Assembly (NCBI GenBank): GCA_964636785.1
Contig: CAZWVK010000079.1
Location: forward strand, 1 to 12,370
DNA from: UBA6776 sp964636785
GTDB lineage: Bacteria > Bdellovibrionota > Bdellovibrionia > Bdellovibrionales > UBA1609
DNA: 12,370 nucleotides
Reading direction: 5' to 3'
This document shows, piece after piece, positions 1 to 9,100 of the stretch. Below the pieces are notes generated by a model. The model was given only the letters and a program-made list of their open reading frames with translations. It made no database searches and was not told where the DNA came from. The translations under genes were made by a program, and so were the position numbers. How positions within the stretch are numbered: position 1 is the first letter of the stretch; the number at the start of each line of letters is the position of its first letter.

Positions 1-905
1 GATTTGAAAAATTCTTTAAAGCAAATTTAGATACAAGATCAATAAAAGTAAGAGCCTTAAAAGACATTAGCTCCATTGAAAAATATCTTAGCTCTCACAA
101 AGTAGATATTATTCTGGGTATCCCGATTGGAGATATTGCAACGCTAAAGCTTCCAGACGATTATGGATCAAAAAGAACTGACTCTCTCAGCTATCATCAT
201 TTATTCTTTAATATGAAAAATGAGGCTTTTTCAAATGAGAATTTTAGAAGGGATCTGACCCATTTAATTCAAAATCTTGCTTCTGAATCAAAATATACCA
301 GCCAATATCAAAAGCCCGCCAGAGGATTGCTGCCTCTAGGGATTCTGCCAAAATCATATTACGACAGAGAATTACCGAAAATTTCAAAAAATTCTTTTTT
401 GAAAAAATGGACTAAAAATGTTCAAGGTAGAAATCTCAAGCTTGTAATCGCAGATAAGTTTGTGTCTCCAGATTTCCTCAGTGACCTAGAAGTGCTTTTG
501 AAAAACGTAGGATATAATTTAACCGTCATAAAAGCCGATGGCTCAACCCTTGTTAAGCATCTTAAAAATGAGGACTATGACCTCATTTCCGGCCCCTATG
601 TCGGAAATTTCCAAGATCCTGATGGCTTTCTTGAACCACTAAATGACAAGAGCGGCATTCGTTTCGGTAATTTTCCGGCCAAAACTCTAAATGATAAAAT
701 ACTAAAAGTTAGATTTATCAATGACGCTCAAGAAAGACTTAAGAAATACGAGAAGGCACTCGTAGACTTTGAAAACGAATTTTACTTTGTTCCTCTATTT
801 AGTTTAGATTTCGCAATTATTCATAACAAAAGTTTGAGGGTTCCAGATTCAAGCTATAGATATGAAGCAGAACTGTGGCATCTCTTTTGGCAAGTGGAAA
901 AATAA
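1..905 (+). CDS. ABC-type solute-binding protein, family 5 (oligopeptide/nickel type), 3' end only
   Basis: The reading frame is open from base 3, so the gene begins upstream of the window and only about 300 C-terminal residues are visible. The segment LSYHHLFFNMKNEAF, followed by NFRRDLTHLI, resembles the family 5 hallmark in which a short 'FN' strand precedes a conserved 'R-A-L/I' helix. LLPLGILPKSYYD and a C-terminal VPLFSLDFAIIHN strand followed by LWHLFW also fit the C-terminal lobe of these proteins. Members bind peptides, nickel or other small ligands in the periplasm and hand them to a permease; some serve as sensory partners. The signal peptide would lie outside the window. An internal ATG at 213 has in-frame coding sequence with family features upstream, so it is not the true start. 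The stop is 3 nt before a histidine kinase gene, suggesting one transcript and possibly a ligand-sensing role. The family call is fairly secure; the ligand is unknown. Confidence 0.75.
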   Translation, partial: FEKFFKANLDTRSIKVRALKDISSIEKYLSSHKVDIILGIPIGDIATLKLPDDYGSKRTDSLSYHHLFFNMKNEAFSNENFRRDLTHLIQNLASESKYTSQYQKPARGLLPLGILPKSYYDRELPKISKNSFLKKWTKNVQGRNLKLVIADKFVSPDFLSDLEVLLKNVGYNLTVIKADGSTLVKHLKNEDYDLISGPYVGNFQDPDGFLEPLNDKSGIRFGNFPAKTLNDKILKVRFINDAQERLKKYEKALVDFENEFYFVPLFSLDFAIIHNKSLRVPDSSYRYEAELWHLFWQVEK

Positions 906-908
906 CCA

Positions 909-2624
909 ATGCTCAAAAGACAATCCCTTTTTAAAAAGCTTTTTTCTCCTCTTGCTATTGTCGGAGTTCTCTCCTGCGGCTTAATAACATTTGTAGGTGC
1001 ATATCTCATCCACATGAATGTTCTCACTTCAATGATGGAGCAGTACGAGGCGACAAGTAGTGTGTTTGCAGATTCTATCTCACAAGATTTAATTCAAGGG
1101 ATAGAATCTGAAGTAAACAGAAAGTGCAAAGCCTTATTTTCTAATCCCGCAGTGTTATCAGTTTATATTTTGAGAGAAGGGAATGATCGGCCTGTCTGTG
1201 ACTTATCTAAAGGTGTAGCAGCCTCCTCACAGGAAGTTATAAAGGGAGTTAGTTTTGGCGACACTCAAAACACATTAGCAGGACAGATCTCTATTCGATT
1301 TAAAAAACAGATCATTACATCATCTGTTTTCTGGCAATACTCATTCGCGCTTCTTATATTAAGTATGTTTGTTTTAATCGCTTATTGGTTTTTATCTAAG
1401 CATATCATTAGGAAAGTCTTAGAGCCTCTACAAACTCTTTCTGATGTTCTTGGATCTGAAAGATTTCTTGAGCTGAAATCTATTTCTAGCAGATTAAGAC
1501 CAGATGCCTCCCTCGAAGCGGAAAATCTTTATTTAGGGGTTGAGGAACAGGCTAAAAAATTGCTTCGCTATGAAGATCAGCTTGTTGAAAAAACTCGATC
1601 CGACACAAGAGCTGAAATAGCGTCACTCGTTGCACATGATATAAGATCACCTTTGTCTGGAATTGCTGCCGTTCAAGCCGATGCAAGTATCGGAGAGGAA
1701 AATCAAGAACTCATAAGACTCAGCCTTGATAAAATTTATTATTTAATCGACCAAATCTCTAATAAGGAAAAACTTCAAGTAAAAAGTGTTGAGTCTATTT
1801 TTGATATTGGATCGACCATAAATAAAGTTGTTAGATTAAAGTCTTTTGAGTTTTCAAATAGCAAAGTGGAGTTAGACTTTTCACCCTTAAAGGAAGGGAG
1901 CACATATTCCTTTGGACATGAAATGGAGCTAGAGAGAGCTTTGTCGAACATATTAAACAATGCCTTTCAATCAATTCCCAACGCTCAAAATGGAAAAGTA
2001 TCTCTAGCGTCAAGAATCACGCCCAATGAGTTATGTGTTGAAATTAAAGATACAGGAGTCGGAATACCAACTCATTTTATGAGTAAAATTGGCAACAAGG
2101 GATCAAGCTTAAAAGGAAATGGATCTGGCCTTGGCATTTACCAAGCTCAAAATGCCATTGGTCAAATGAATGGATCTATTTCTTTTGGTTCCGTACAAGG
2201 ACAGGGAACCACGGTCACTATTAAAATACCACTATCATTTCAGAATAGTTTTCAAGGTTTAAATCTCACAGCAAAAGACCACTTCCTACTTGTGGACGAT
2301 GACCCAATTGTGATTGACAACTGGCTGATGAATCTTAGTGAAGTGCCTAAGTCTAATATCAAGGTCTTTCATAGCCCCTCTAAGGCAGAAAAATGGATGA
2401 AGGAAATGTCTAAAGATGGCCTTCAAAGATTTCATGCTTTTATTGACTACGATATGGGCAACAATGAGGTAACTGGAATAGAGTTTCTAAATTTACATAA
2501 AACTAAATTCGCATCCTCTCATCTCGTAACAGGAAGATGGAGCGATACTCAGGTTTACCTATCAGCACAGGTTCATAATATTAAGATATGGCCTAAAGAC
2601 TGGATTCATCACATTACCATATAG
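909..2624 (+). CDS. Membrane-bound hybrid sensor histidine kinase with C-terminal receiver domain
   Basis: The 571-residue protein has a transmembrane helix at about residues 14-35, an extracytoplasmic sensor segment of roughly 105 residues, and a second helix at about 142-165. A linker then leads to the dimerisation/phosphoacceptor helix, with H243 in the motif HDIRSPL. The ATP-binding domain shows an N box (NN at 350-351 in ILNNAF), a G1 box DTGVGIP from D381 and a G2 box GNGSGLGIY around 403-411. After residue 460 comes a receiver-like domain with acidic triad DDD 463-465, phosphoacceptor candidate D513 in FIDYDM, T541 and K563. The Lys next to Pro is in the order P-K rather than the usual K-P, and the protein ends only eight residues later, so the receiver's last helix is short or absent. 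It probably autophosphorylates on H243 and relays to D513 or to an unlinked regulator. The preceding solute-binding protein gene ends 3 nt upstream, making it a candidate sensing partner. No cognate DNA-binding regulator is visible nearby. Confidence 0.9.
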   Translation: MLKRQSLFKKLFSPLAIVGVLSCGLITFVGAYLIHMNVLTSMMEQYEATSSVFADSISQDLIQGIESEVNRKCKALFSNPAVLSVYILREGNDRPVCDLSKGVAASSQEVIKGVSFGDTQNTLAGQISIRFKKQIITSSVFWQYSFALLILSMFVLIAYWFLSKHIIRKVLEPLQTLSDVLGSERFLELKSISSRLRPDASLEAENLYLGVEEQAKKLLRYEDQLVEKTRSDTRAEIASLVAHDIRSPLSGIAAVQADASIGEENQELIRLSLDKIYYLIDQISNKEKLQVKSVESIFDIGSTINKVVRLKSFEFSNSKVELDFSPLKEGSTYSFGHEMELERALSNILNNAFQSIPNAQNGKVSLASRITPNELCVEIKDTGVGIPTHFMSKIGNKGSSLKGNGSGLGIYQAQNAIGQMNGSISFGSVQGQGTTVTIKIPLSFQNSFQGLNLTAKDHFLLVDDDPIVIDNWLMNLSEVPKSNIKVFHSPSKAEKWMKEMSKDGLQRFHAFIDYDMGNNEVTGIEFLNLHKTKFASSHLVTGRWSDTQVYLSAQVHNIKIWPKDWIHHITI

Positions 2625-2692
2625 GGGATATACACCTTACTGAAGGCTAGATGTGCAACTATTTGAAAACACTAAGTAATTTTATATTTCAT

Positions 2693-2728
2693 ACAAAAAT
2701 TGCTATTTTGTGCTAAATCTGTTATTCT
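2693..2728 (+). promoter_or_regulatory. Promoter with overlapping inverted-repeat operator of the toxin-antitoxin module
   Basis: A sigma70-like promoter is visible: TTGCTA at 2700-2705, a 17-nt spacer, and TATTCT at 2723-2728. The inverted repeat ACAAAA-N7-TTTTGT (2693-2711) covers the -35 box. The repeat lies where a helix-turn-helix antitoxin encoded 23 nt further on could block RNA polymerase, the usual autoregulation of such modules. A ribosome-binding site AGAGG at 2741-2745 lies 5 nt before the ATG at 2751. The rest of the 126-nt gap (2625-2692) shows nothing I can name. The promoter and repeat are read directly; the operator role is inferred. Confidence 0.55.
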
Positions 2729-2750
2729 GCTCTTGACTTGAGAGGTACTT

Positions 2751-3152
2751 ATGATCGCTGAAGCTATAGATAAAACATTAGAAATCTTGGAGTTATCCCA
2801 CAGGGGATTGGCTCGTTTAATTAAGGTAGATGTTCACACAATTACTGAAAACAAAGGAAAGTCATGGGACGAGCTGACTCCTATGACAAAAAGGAAACTA
2901 GGCACTATTTGTTATCTCACCACACAAAAATTTGACCTCTTTAAAGCCTCAATTATTTTTGAAATATTAAACCTCCACGTATTCAAAGATATTGATGGAA
3001 AACGCTACTCAGTTTTGACTGCGATGAATAGCGACAAGTTTGACTCAGAAGGTCTTATTCAAATGGGTTTAATGGCAGAGAAAGCTTACAGAGAAAAACA
3101 ACAAAGAAAATCACCAGAGCTAAGTGAGCTTTCGCGTGTCATTTCAGCCTGA
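2751..3152 (+). CDS. Small helix-turn-helix protein, probable antitoxin
   Basis: This 133-residue protein begins with a predicted helix-turn-helix: LELSHRGLARLIKVDVHTI at about residues 13-31 fits two helices around a turn, followed by KGKSWDELTPMTKRKL, as in Xre-type antitoxins. The C-terminal part is charged and helical (MAEKAYREKQQRKSPEL), a plausible toxin-binding tail. A good ribosome-binding site, AGAGG, precedes the ATG. Its 3' end overlaps the next gene by 29 nt, a spacing typical of translationally coupled toxin-antitoxin pairs. The classical partner of YhaV in E. coli is PrlF, an AbrB/SpoVT-fold protein; this protein does not look like PrlF, so the pairing would be a swapped one. 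Function is inferred mainly from position. It could instead be an unrelated small regulator. Confidence 0.6.
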   Translation: MIAEAIDKTLEILELSHRGLARLIKVDVHTITENKGKSWDELTPMTKRKLGTICYLTTQKFDLFKASIIFEILNLHVFKDIDGKRYSVLTAMNSDKFDSEGLIQMGLMAEKAYREKQQRKSPELSELSRVISA

Positions 3153-3852
3153 GTATTCCGAATTTCTAAAAGAAGAGTTGGCAAGATTAGATTCTGGAAA
3201 TTCCGATGAAAACAAACGCGCCAGAATCGTTCGTGAAAAAATCATGGCGGTTTGCAATGCCCCAGACAATCCAACATATACAAAGAATCTTCCTGAAAAC
3301 TATGGTGCAGTGAACGTCACAGCTAGATATAGGCTATTCTTTAAAACTCATAAAGAGCATAACGTAGTGTTTTTCGTGTGGATAAATGATGAAACAGCAA
3401 TCCATTCAAGTGGCGATCATGGCGATTCTTATCAAGAATTTCGCCGCAAACTTGCAAATGACGAAATAGAAAAATACCAACATATAGTCATTGACGAGGA
3501 AAACTTTACCTTTAATGGTACTTGGGGAAATACTTACATTTATATTGAATATTCTAGACGCTATAGTAACGACACAAGACTAAGAAGTTCGGGGAGCTTA
3601 TCTCTCACACAAATTAAAGATCGAGAGTATCAAATTAGTTCCATTGAAGTTGATGAAGAAGAAAAAGGGTTAGCTTCGGACTTATTAAGCAGAACATTTG
3701 ACCAAGCCGATAAAGACGGAATCACAGTTACCTTTGAATTATTCCTCAAAACCAGAAATTTAGATAAGAGTCGTTATCTTCTACAAAAATATGATTTTGA
3801 AATATTTGAAACTGATTCTGATTGCGAGCTTTGGATTAGAAGTCCCAAATGA
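3124..3852 (+). CDS. YhaV-like ribonuclease toxin domain fused to a GNAT-like domain
   Basis: The N-terminal ~110 of 242 residues resemble the YhaV toxin family (RelE-like ribosome-associated RNases): RYRLFFK at 68-74, then VVFFVWINDE with W86-E90, then YQEFRRKL, matching the family order 'RYRLFF.../WVNDE.../Y.VF..ML'. The C-terminal ~130 residues look like an acetyltransferase fold of the GNAT type. They show a strand, a helix start EEEKGLASDLL (residues 178-188, the position of the acetyl-CoA loop R/Q-x-x-G-x-G/A), and near the end NLDKSRYLLQKYDFEIFE, like the GNAT 'N..A..LY.K.GF' segment. The loop has Glu/Lys rather than the usual Gln/Arg, so activity is uncertain. GTG at 3124 is used as the start; its ribosome-binding site is weak, in keeping with coupling to the overlapping upstream gene, and GTG at 3136 is an alternative. 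E. coli YhaV is about 154 residues, so the extension is unusual. The toxin call is moderately secure, the GNAT call less so. Confidence 0.65.
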   Translation: MSFRVSFQPEYSEFLKEELARLDSGNSDENKRARIVREKIMAVCNAPDNPTYTKNLPENYGAVNVTARYRLFFKTHKEHNVVFFVWINDETAIHSSGDHGDSYQEFRRKLANDEIEKYQHIVIDEENFTFNGTWGNTYIYIEYSRRYSNDTRLRSSGSLSLTQIKDREYQISSIEVDEEEKGLASDLLSRTFDQADKDGITVTFELFLKTRNLDKSRYLLQKYDFEIFETDSDCELWIRSPK

Positions 3853-3861
3853 TGAACTTTG

Positions 3862-3894
3862 CAGCTCAATTTAAAAATTGATTGCTGTATTTTT
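3862..3894. terminator. Probable bidirectional transcription terminator between convergent genes
   Basis: The 56-nt gap between two convergent genes holds a hairpin: CAGC at 3862-3865 pairs with GCTG at 3884-3887, and CAATTT at 3867-3872 with AAATTG at 3875-3880. It is followed on the + strand by TATTTTT (3888-3894). The stem is AT-rich and has small internal mismatches, so strength is uncertain, but location and T-run fit a shared terminator. Confidence 0.5.
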
Positions 3895-3908
3895 ACGAAT
3901 GTGGCGAA

Positions 3909-5846
3909 TCAATAAAACCATCTAAAAACAAGAAATCCTTCGCCAAAGGTTTCTCTGTAAGGAAGGTCGAATGGCGCGGTTGCTTCACTTCCTGCATCGA
4001 GGATATGAAATCTATATCCGACACCAATAGAATATTTCCTGCGGAAGTAATAATTTAATCGTCCAAGTGCTTCGTATTTCGTTGTCGAGTCTGTTCCTAG
4101 ACCAACAAGTAGGTCACCACCCATATCCCAGTGATTGCCCACAGGGAAATCCAAAGAGAATCCAGTTTTTGCTAAAGTGTATTTTTGAGCAAAGAAGCCC
4201 TCACCAATATTTTTATAAGCCTCAAATCCACCAATCAAAGACATATTGGACCTTCCAAGCCAACTCGCACCCAACATATAATGATAACGAGCCTCTAACT
4301 GCATCGGATCAATACCTTTAGCTGTATCATTCATATTGCCAGCTTTAAATCGTGCCATTCCTTCAAGGCCATGTTTGTTATTAAACCAATGTTTTGCCTT
4401 GATTCCCACCATGTAAGCGAAAGGATTTGTTCGCCCCACATCGGACTCATCCGGCGAAAAAACTGTAAATGTTCCAGTTTCAAAACTGACTCTTGAGTTT
4501 TTATACAAATCATTTGTCGGCTCATCGACTTCTACAACTTTAAGCTTTGATTGAACCGCCGCTGGTGGTGGTGTTACAGACGAAACCGGACGCTCCACAA
4601 AAACAGGCTTCTCTTCAGGAAAGACCTCATTGATATACTCATCAGCTTGAACCTTTTTTGATCTCGGCTCTCGTTTTGCTATTCTTTTTGGCTTTTGAAT
4701 TTTTAAAGGTTTCACTTGGCGAATAGGTTCTGCTTTAACAACTTTCGGAGCTGCCTCTACAGGCTTAACCTCCTCCATTTCTCCAATAGAAATTTGTGCT
4801 TCTGGAACAATCGCCTCTACAGTATTTGAATACCTTGAAATTTCAGTCTTTGCATTCACTCCACGCACTCGGTAGTACACAGACCCAGAGCTTTTTAGCC
4901 TAAAAGACGTTTGCCTTGAATTAAGCCAAGATACTTTTGTTTTCTCATGGGAGAACTGAGGATCACGGGAATACTCGACCACATAGCCTTGAAAATTTGG
5001 ATCTCCCAACATTTGAAGTGTAAAGTGTGAACCTTTGCCATCAAAAATATTTTCTTCAATCAAATTGAGTGAAACGTTCTCATCAATCATTGAAAGAGAG
5101 CGAACCTCTGGAGAAATAACTTTAAGCTTTGATAATCGAGAGTTGTCTTTAATCTCGTACTCATCATAAAGCTGCAATTTTCTTGGATCATACTCTCCAG
5201 CATTGCCAATATCAGCTAAACCCGATTCCGCTTTGTAATCCGTTTGAGTGAATATGGCTAAGCTATCCACTCTCTCAGGAACAAGCTTCATTACAGGCTG
5301 ATTTTTAATCTGCAAAGAGGCTTGGCCGCTTAGAAGTCTTACTTGCGGTTTTTCATTTTTGTTTTTAGGAATAATGAACTGGATTTTAGAATTATTCCCT
5401 TTGATCTTAGTGACTTCTCCACGAACCGAAATCGTTACATCCCCATGTACGGCAAAGCTAAAGTTTCCAAACCCTAGATCCATAAGATTTGAATCTTGGT
5501 TGAACACAACAAGAGTGTTCTGACCCATGTTTACCTCACCACCTTTAGAAAGAGTAACCTGGGTTTGTGATTCTTCTCCAGTAAAAATACTATCACCAAG
5601 GCGCACATTTTGTTTTTTCCTTGAGTTGATCCACATCATCGAGCTTGAGCTTTTGTGACGAGAATCATTTAGCTTGTAAGAGATCACTCCCATAAGGGGT
5701 TTTGATTTATCCTCATCACTAAACGGGCTTAAATAATCATCGTTGATGAGGAAAAAAGAGCAGACAATAGTAACCAACACCGCTAATGCGATGATGACAC
5801 GATCCGTGCGTCGTAATGTCTTCCAGTTACTAATTAAGTTCTTCAT
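3909..5846 (-). CDS. FecR-domain protein with FN3 module, Pro/Lys-rich linker and barrel-like C-terminus
   Basis: The 645-residue product starts with a short basic cytoplasmic stretch and a hydrophobic helix at about residues 18-34 (VIIALAVLVTIVCSFFLI), which looks like an uncleaved membrane anchor. A FecR-type domain follows at about 50-210, with VRLGDSIFTGEESQTQVTL and GEVNMGQNTLVVF as its typical opening. About 265-350 looks like a fibronectin III module (YVVEYSRDPQFS, YYRVRGVNA). A region rich in Pro, Lys, Glu and Val (about 350-440) forms an extended linker of the kind that can cross the periplasm. The last ~190 residues alternate polar and hydrophobic positions with many Gly and aromatic residues (MVGIKAKHWF, YSIGVGYRF) and end in FRWFY, as in outer-membrane beta-barrel proteins with an aromatic C-terminus. 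One chain may therefore link inner membrane to outer membrane. Start: the AGGA complement at 5851-5854 lies 4 nt before the ATG. No FecA receptor or sigma factor gene is adjacent, so iron signalling is not implied. Confidence 0.75.
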   Translation of the reverse strand: MKNLISNWKTLRRTDRVIIALAVLVTIVCSFFLINDDYLSPFSDEDKSKPLMGVISYKLNDSRHKSSSSMMWINSRKKQNVRLGDSIFTGEESQTQVTLSKGGEVNMGQNTLVVFNQDSNLMDLGFGNFSFAVHGDVTISVRGEVTKIKGNNSKIQFIIPKNKNEKPQVRLLSGQASLQIKNQPVMKLVPERVDSLAIFTQTDYKAESGLADIGNAGEYDPRKLQLYDEYEIKDNSRLSKLKVISPEVRSLSMIDENVSLNLIEENIFDGKGSHFTLQMLGDPNFQGYVVEYSRDPQFSHEKTKVSWLNSRQTSFRLKSSGSVYYRVRGVNAKTEISRYSNTVEAIVPEAQISIGEMEEVKPVEAAPKVVKAEPIRQVKPLKIQKPKRIAKREPRSKKVQADEYINEVFPEEKPVFVERPVSSVTPPPAAVQSKLKVVEVDEPTNDLYKNSRVSFETGTFTVFSPDESDVGRTNPFAYMVGIKAKHWFNNKHGLEGMARFKAGNMNDTAKGIDPMQLEARYHYMLGASWLGRSNMSLIGGFEAYKNIGEGFFAQKYTLAKTGFSLDFPVGNHWDMGGDLLVGLGTDSTTKYEALGRLNYYFRRKYSIGVGYRFHILDAGSEATAPFDLPYRETFGEGFLVFRWFY

Positions 5847-5906
5847 TTTTTCCTATGGCATATATATGTGTAAAATCGGCTCAAACAGAGACATTCTTGA
5901 AGTTTC

Positions 5907-5916
5907 NNNNNNNNNN
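5907..5916. other. Assembly gap (ten Ns)
   Basis: Ten consecutive undetermined bases. A run of exactly ten often stands for a scaffold join of unknown length, so continuity and distance between the left and right halves of the window are not proven by the sequence itself. Confidence 0.95.
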
Positions 5917-5967
5917 TCTTAAAGCAAATTGGCCCTTAGGCTACAGAGCATCTGTACTTTTAAAACG

Positions 5968-5986
5968 AGATATAAAAAATATATCT
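5968..5986. repeat. Short inverted repeat upstream of the large lipoprotein gene
   Basis: AGATATA-N5-TATATCT is a perfect inverted repeat with 7-bp arms, 186 nt before the lipoprotein start codon. Its size and symmetry fit a dimeric regulator site, but the AT-rich composition means it could occur by chance. No known motif is recognised. Confidence 0.35.
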
Positions 5987-6171
5987 AGAGCTTTTGGTCC
6001 TTAATCCAGAAATACGTTTCAAATCAAGAAGTTTTGTTCTGATTGTCTCAGGACGAGACTAGGCAAAGGTTAAGAATCTCTGAAAATATCCGATAACTAT
6101 ATAGATAAGAACTAAACAAAACAGCGTTGATAAAGCACCACATAAGTACGTCTGTGGAGAAGGAGAAATTG

Positions 6172-9100
6172 ATGAAAAAAATTGTGACACTCAATTCTTT
6201 TCTCTCTGTCTTAAAACCTATTTCATTCTTTTTTGTTGTTATTTCCCTTTCTTCTTGCGGTTGGCTAAAAGACATTGCTGAGCTTGAGCGTGAAGTTGCG
6301 TTTTCCGTTTCCATTAACCCTGGACAAATTTATGAGGGTCAACAGGCAAAGGTTAATGTAAAACTCACGAAAGAATATGGCGAGGCAAAGAGCATTTCGT
6401 GGAAGTTACTTGAAAAAAACTCAGAAGCGCTTGCCACTTCTTCAGACTTTGTTGAAGTTCAAGGGAGCCTAACTCTCTCAGGAACAACTGCAAAGCAATT
6501 TACCATCACCTCAAAGCCAGGAAGCATTTCTTCTGGCAGTAAAGATTTTAAACTGATCGTAGAGTCCCAAGGCGTTACCTCTGATTTTGATTTAAGTGTT
6601 CTTGACTCTGGAAACAATAGCACAATTTCTATTACTTCTGCTGAAAACTCAGGATTTGTAAATATCAGCAACCAAGGGGCCTACACAGTCAGTGGTGTTT
6701 GCTCAACCTCTGGAAGTGACGTCAACTTGGTTGGAGAAATCGGCGCAGAGTCTTCATCAGGTGTTGTTGCTTGTGCCTCTGACTTTACTTGGTCCGTTGA
6801 TCTTGATTTTAGCTCTGTCGTAACAGAAGGAGCTGTCACTCTTACGGCCACTCACGCAGGAGATGCAGGAAGTATTGCCGCCACCACTTTACAAATCACA
6901 AAAGACACAGTGGCTCCTACTTTAGCGATCAGCACTCCAGCGAGTATGAGCTATATTAACAATTCCAGTGCGTCTAGCTTTACCGCCACTGGCAACTGCT
7001 CAGACAATGGCCGCATTGTCACCGGAACTCTTTCTTCCTCTGGTGGTGGTGCTCCTGTTGCCATCTCCTCCCTTTGTGCCTCAGGCACATGGAGTGGTAC
7101 AGCTAACATTTCATCTTTAGGAGATGGAACCATTACGCTTAATCTTTCCCATGAAGATTTAGCCGCAAATCCAAGCTCTGCGAACAGGTCTTTTACCAAA
7201 GACACCAATGTTCCAACACTTGCCATCACAGCTCCAACATCACTTCAAATTTTCAATGCTGCAAGCTACAACAATATGACCGTTTCTGGAACTTGTAACA
7301 AAGCAAGCTCCACAGTGAATCTGACAGGTGACGTAAGCGGCACTCTATCTGGAGCTTGCAATGGTACGACTTTTTCCTTAACAGGACTCACTCTTACAGG
7401 AGCTAACGGCACAAGATCGGTTATTGCAACAATTAGTGATGCGGCTGGAAACTCCACACAAACAAGTGTGAGTGTTCAAAAAGATATTTCTGTTCCAACA
7501 CTTGCCATTACTAGTCCTGCACCATCTTCTGTTTACAATGCTTCTAACTATTCGTCTTTAGCAATTTCAGGAACCTGTGATGAAGCCGGAGCGACGGTGG
7601 CCCTTACAGGAGATGTAAGTGGCACACTTTCAACCACTTGTAATGGCGCGACCTTCTCACTAAGTGGACTCACCCTTACGGGAGCAAATGGCACAAGATC
7701 TGTCACTGCAACGATTAGTGATGCCGCCTCAAACTCATCACAAGCTGTTTTAAGTTTAGAAAAAGACGTCTCTATTCCATCTATTACAATTACTTCACCA
7801 ACGGCCTTTCAAGTTTTCAATGCCTCTAACTATCAGAATGTTACAGTTTCAGGAACTTGTGACAAAGCGACAGCTACAGTAACCGCCACAGGTCCACTTT
7901 CTGGAACTCTTACTACAACTTGTAACGGAACCACATTCTCTTTAACTGGGCTAGAGGTAACGGGAACAGATGGCGTTAAAAATATTACTGTGGAAATTGA
8001 AGATGCCGCAGGAAACGCCACCCAAGACTCTGAAAGTATCGTACTTGACATCACACTTCCAATAGCTACACTTTCTGGCACTCCAAATTCATTTAGCAAC
8101 TCATCAAGCCTCAACGTCACTGTGGGTGGAACAGACGTTAGTCAATATCTATATAAAGTCGGCACCAGTGCCTTAGATTGCTCAAGCGCGGCTGGATATT
8201 CAGTGGCTACTAATATCTCAACACTGATTACAGACTCTCTAGGAGCTGATGGCGCAAAACGCCTTTGTGTCAGAGGTCAAGATGTCAATGGCAACCAACA
8301 ACCACTTGCTTCTGCCACTGCTGTTGATTGGACCAAAGATACGGTAGCTCCTGTGGTGAATTTCTCAAACCCTGCAAGCGGCTCCTATGTAAACAATGCT
8401 GCACAGGCAAGTTTTTCTGTAAGTGGAACCTGCTCTGACGTCGGCGTTGGTGCAGTACATATTGATGGAGACATAGACGTGCCTCTTGATGTGGATTGTG
8501 TGAGTGATACACCCAACAACACATGGACTGCCAACGTGGATTTTACTCCAGCCTCAGAAGGCCCGGTGTTTCTTCTTATTTCACAAACCGATCAGGCTGG
8601 AAACTTAGGAAGCAGAACTAGAGCATTTGTGAAAGATTCCGTAAATCCCGCAATTGCTTTTTCAAGCCCTGCCGCGAATAGCTATATAAATAATGACAAT
8701 AAAGGGACCTTCACAGTCTCAGGAACCTGTAACAACTATAGCGCAACACCAAACATTACAATTACAGGAACTTCTCTATCGTCCACAGTTACTACAGCTT
8801 GTGACGGAACTAATTGGACGGCAGATCTCGCTTTTGATAACGGTGATGAAGTGGTTTCCATTACGGCAACGATTGCTGATGCCGCTGGAAACACAGCAAA
8901 CTCAAACAGAAACTTTAATAAAGATACCAACGATCCTATTTTAGCAATCACTTCTCCTTCAAGCGGAGCTTATATTAACGATTCTAACAAAGGCTCATTT
9001 GCAGTAAGTGGAACTTGTTCTGATGTGGGAACAAACAATGTTGTAGTTTCCGGTGATGCAAGCGCCACAGTGAATTGTGTTTCCGACACCCCTAACAACA

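Larger units (their letters stand above)
5847..6171. other. Divergent intergenic region between the FecR-type gene and the large lipoprotein gene, with assembly gap
   Basis: This 325-nt stretch must hold the promoters of both divergent genes. Upstream of the minus-strand gene, TATATATG on the 5856-5871 side could be a -10 box. For the plus-strand gene, TTAAGA (6070-6075) and TAACTA (6094-6099) with an 18-nt spacer are a weak candidate. Bases 5907-5916 are N, so true spacing and any sequence lost there are unknown. I see no small gene in it. Confidence 0.5.

Noticed and set aside
6127..6171. Upstream TTG start for the large lipoprotein
   Set aside because: It would add 15 charged residues before the signal peptide. 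The ATG at 6172 has an AAGGAG site at good distance and gives a standard lipoprotein N-terminus.
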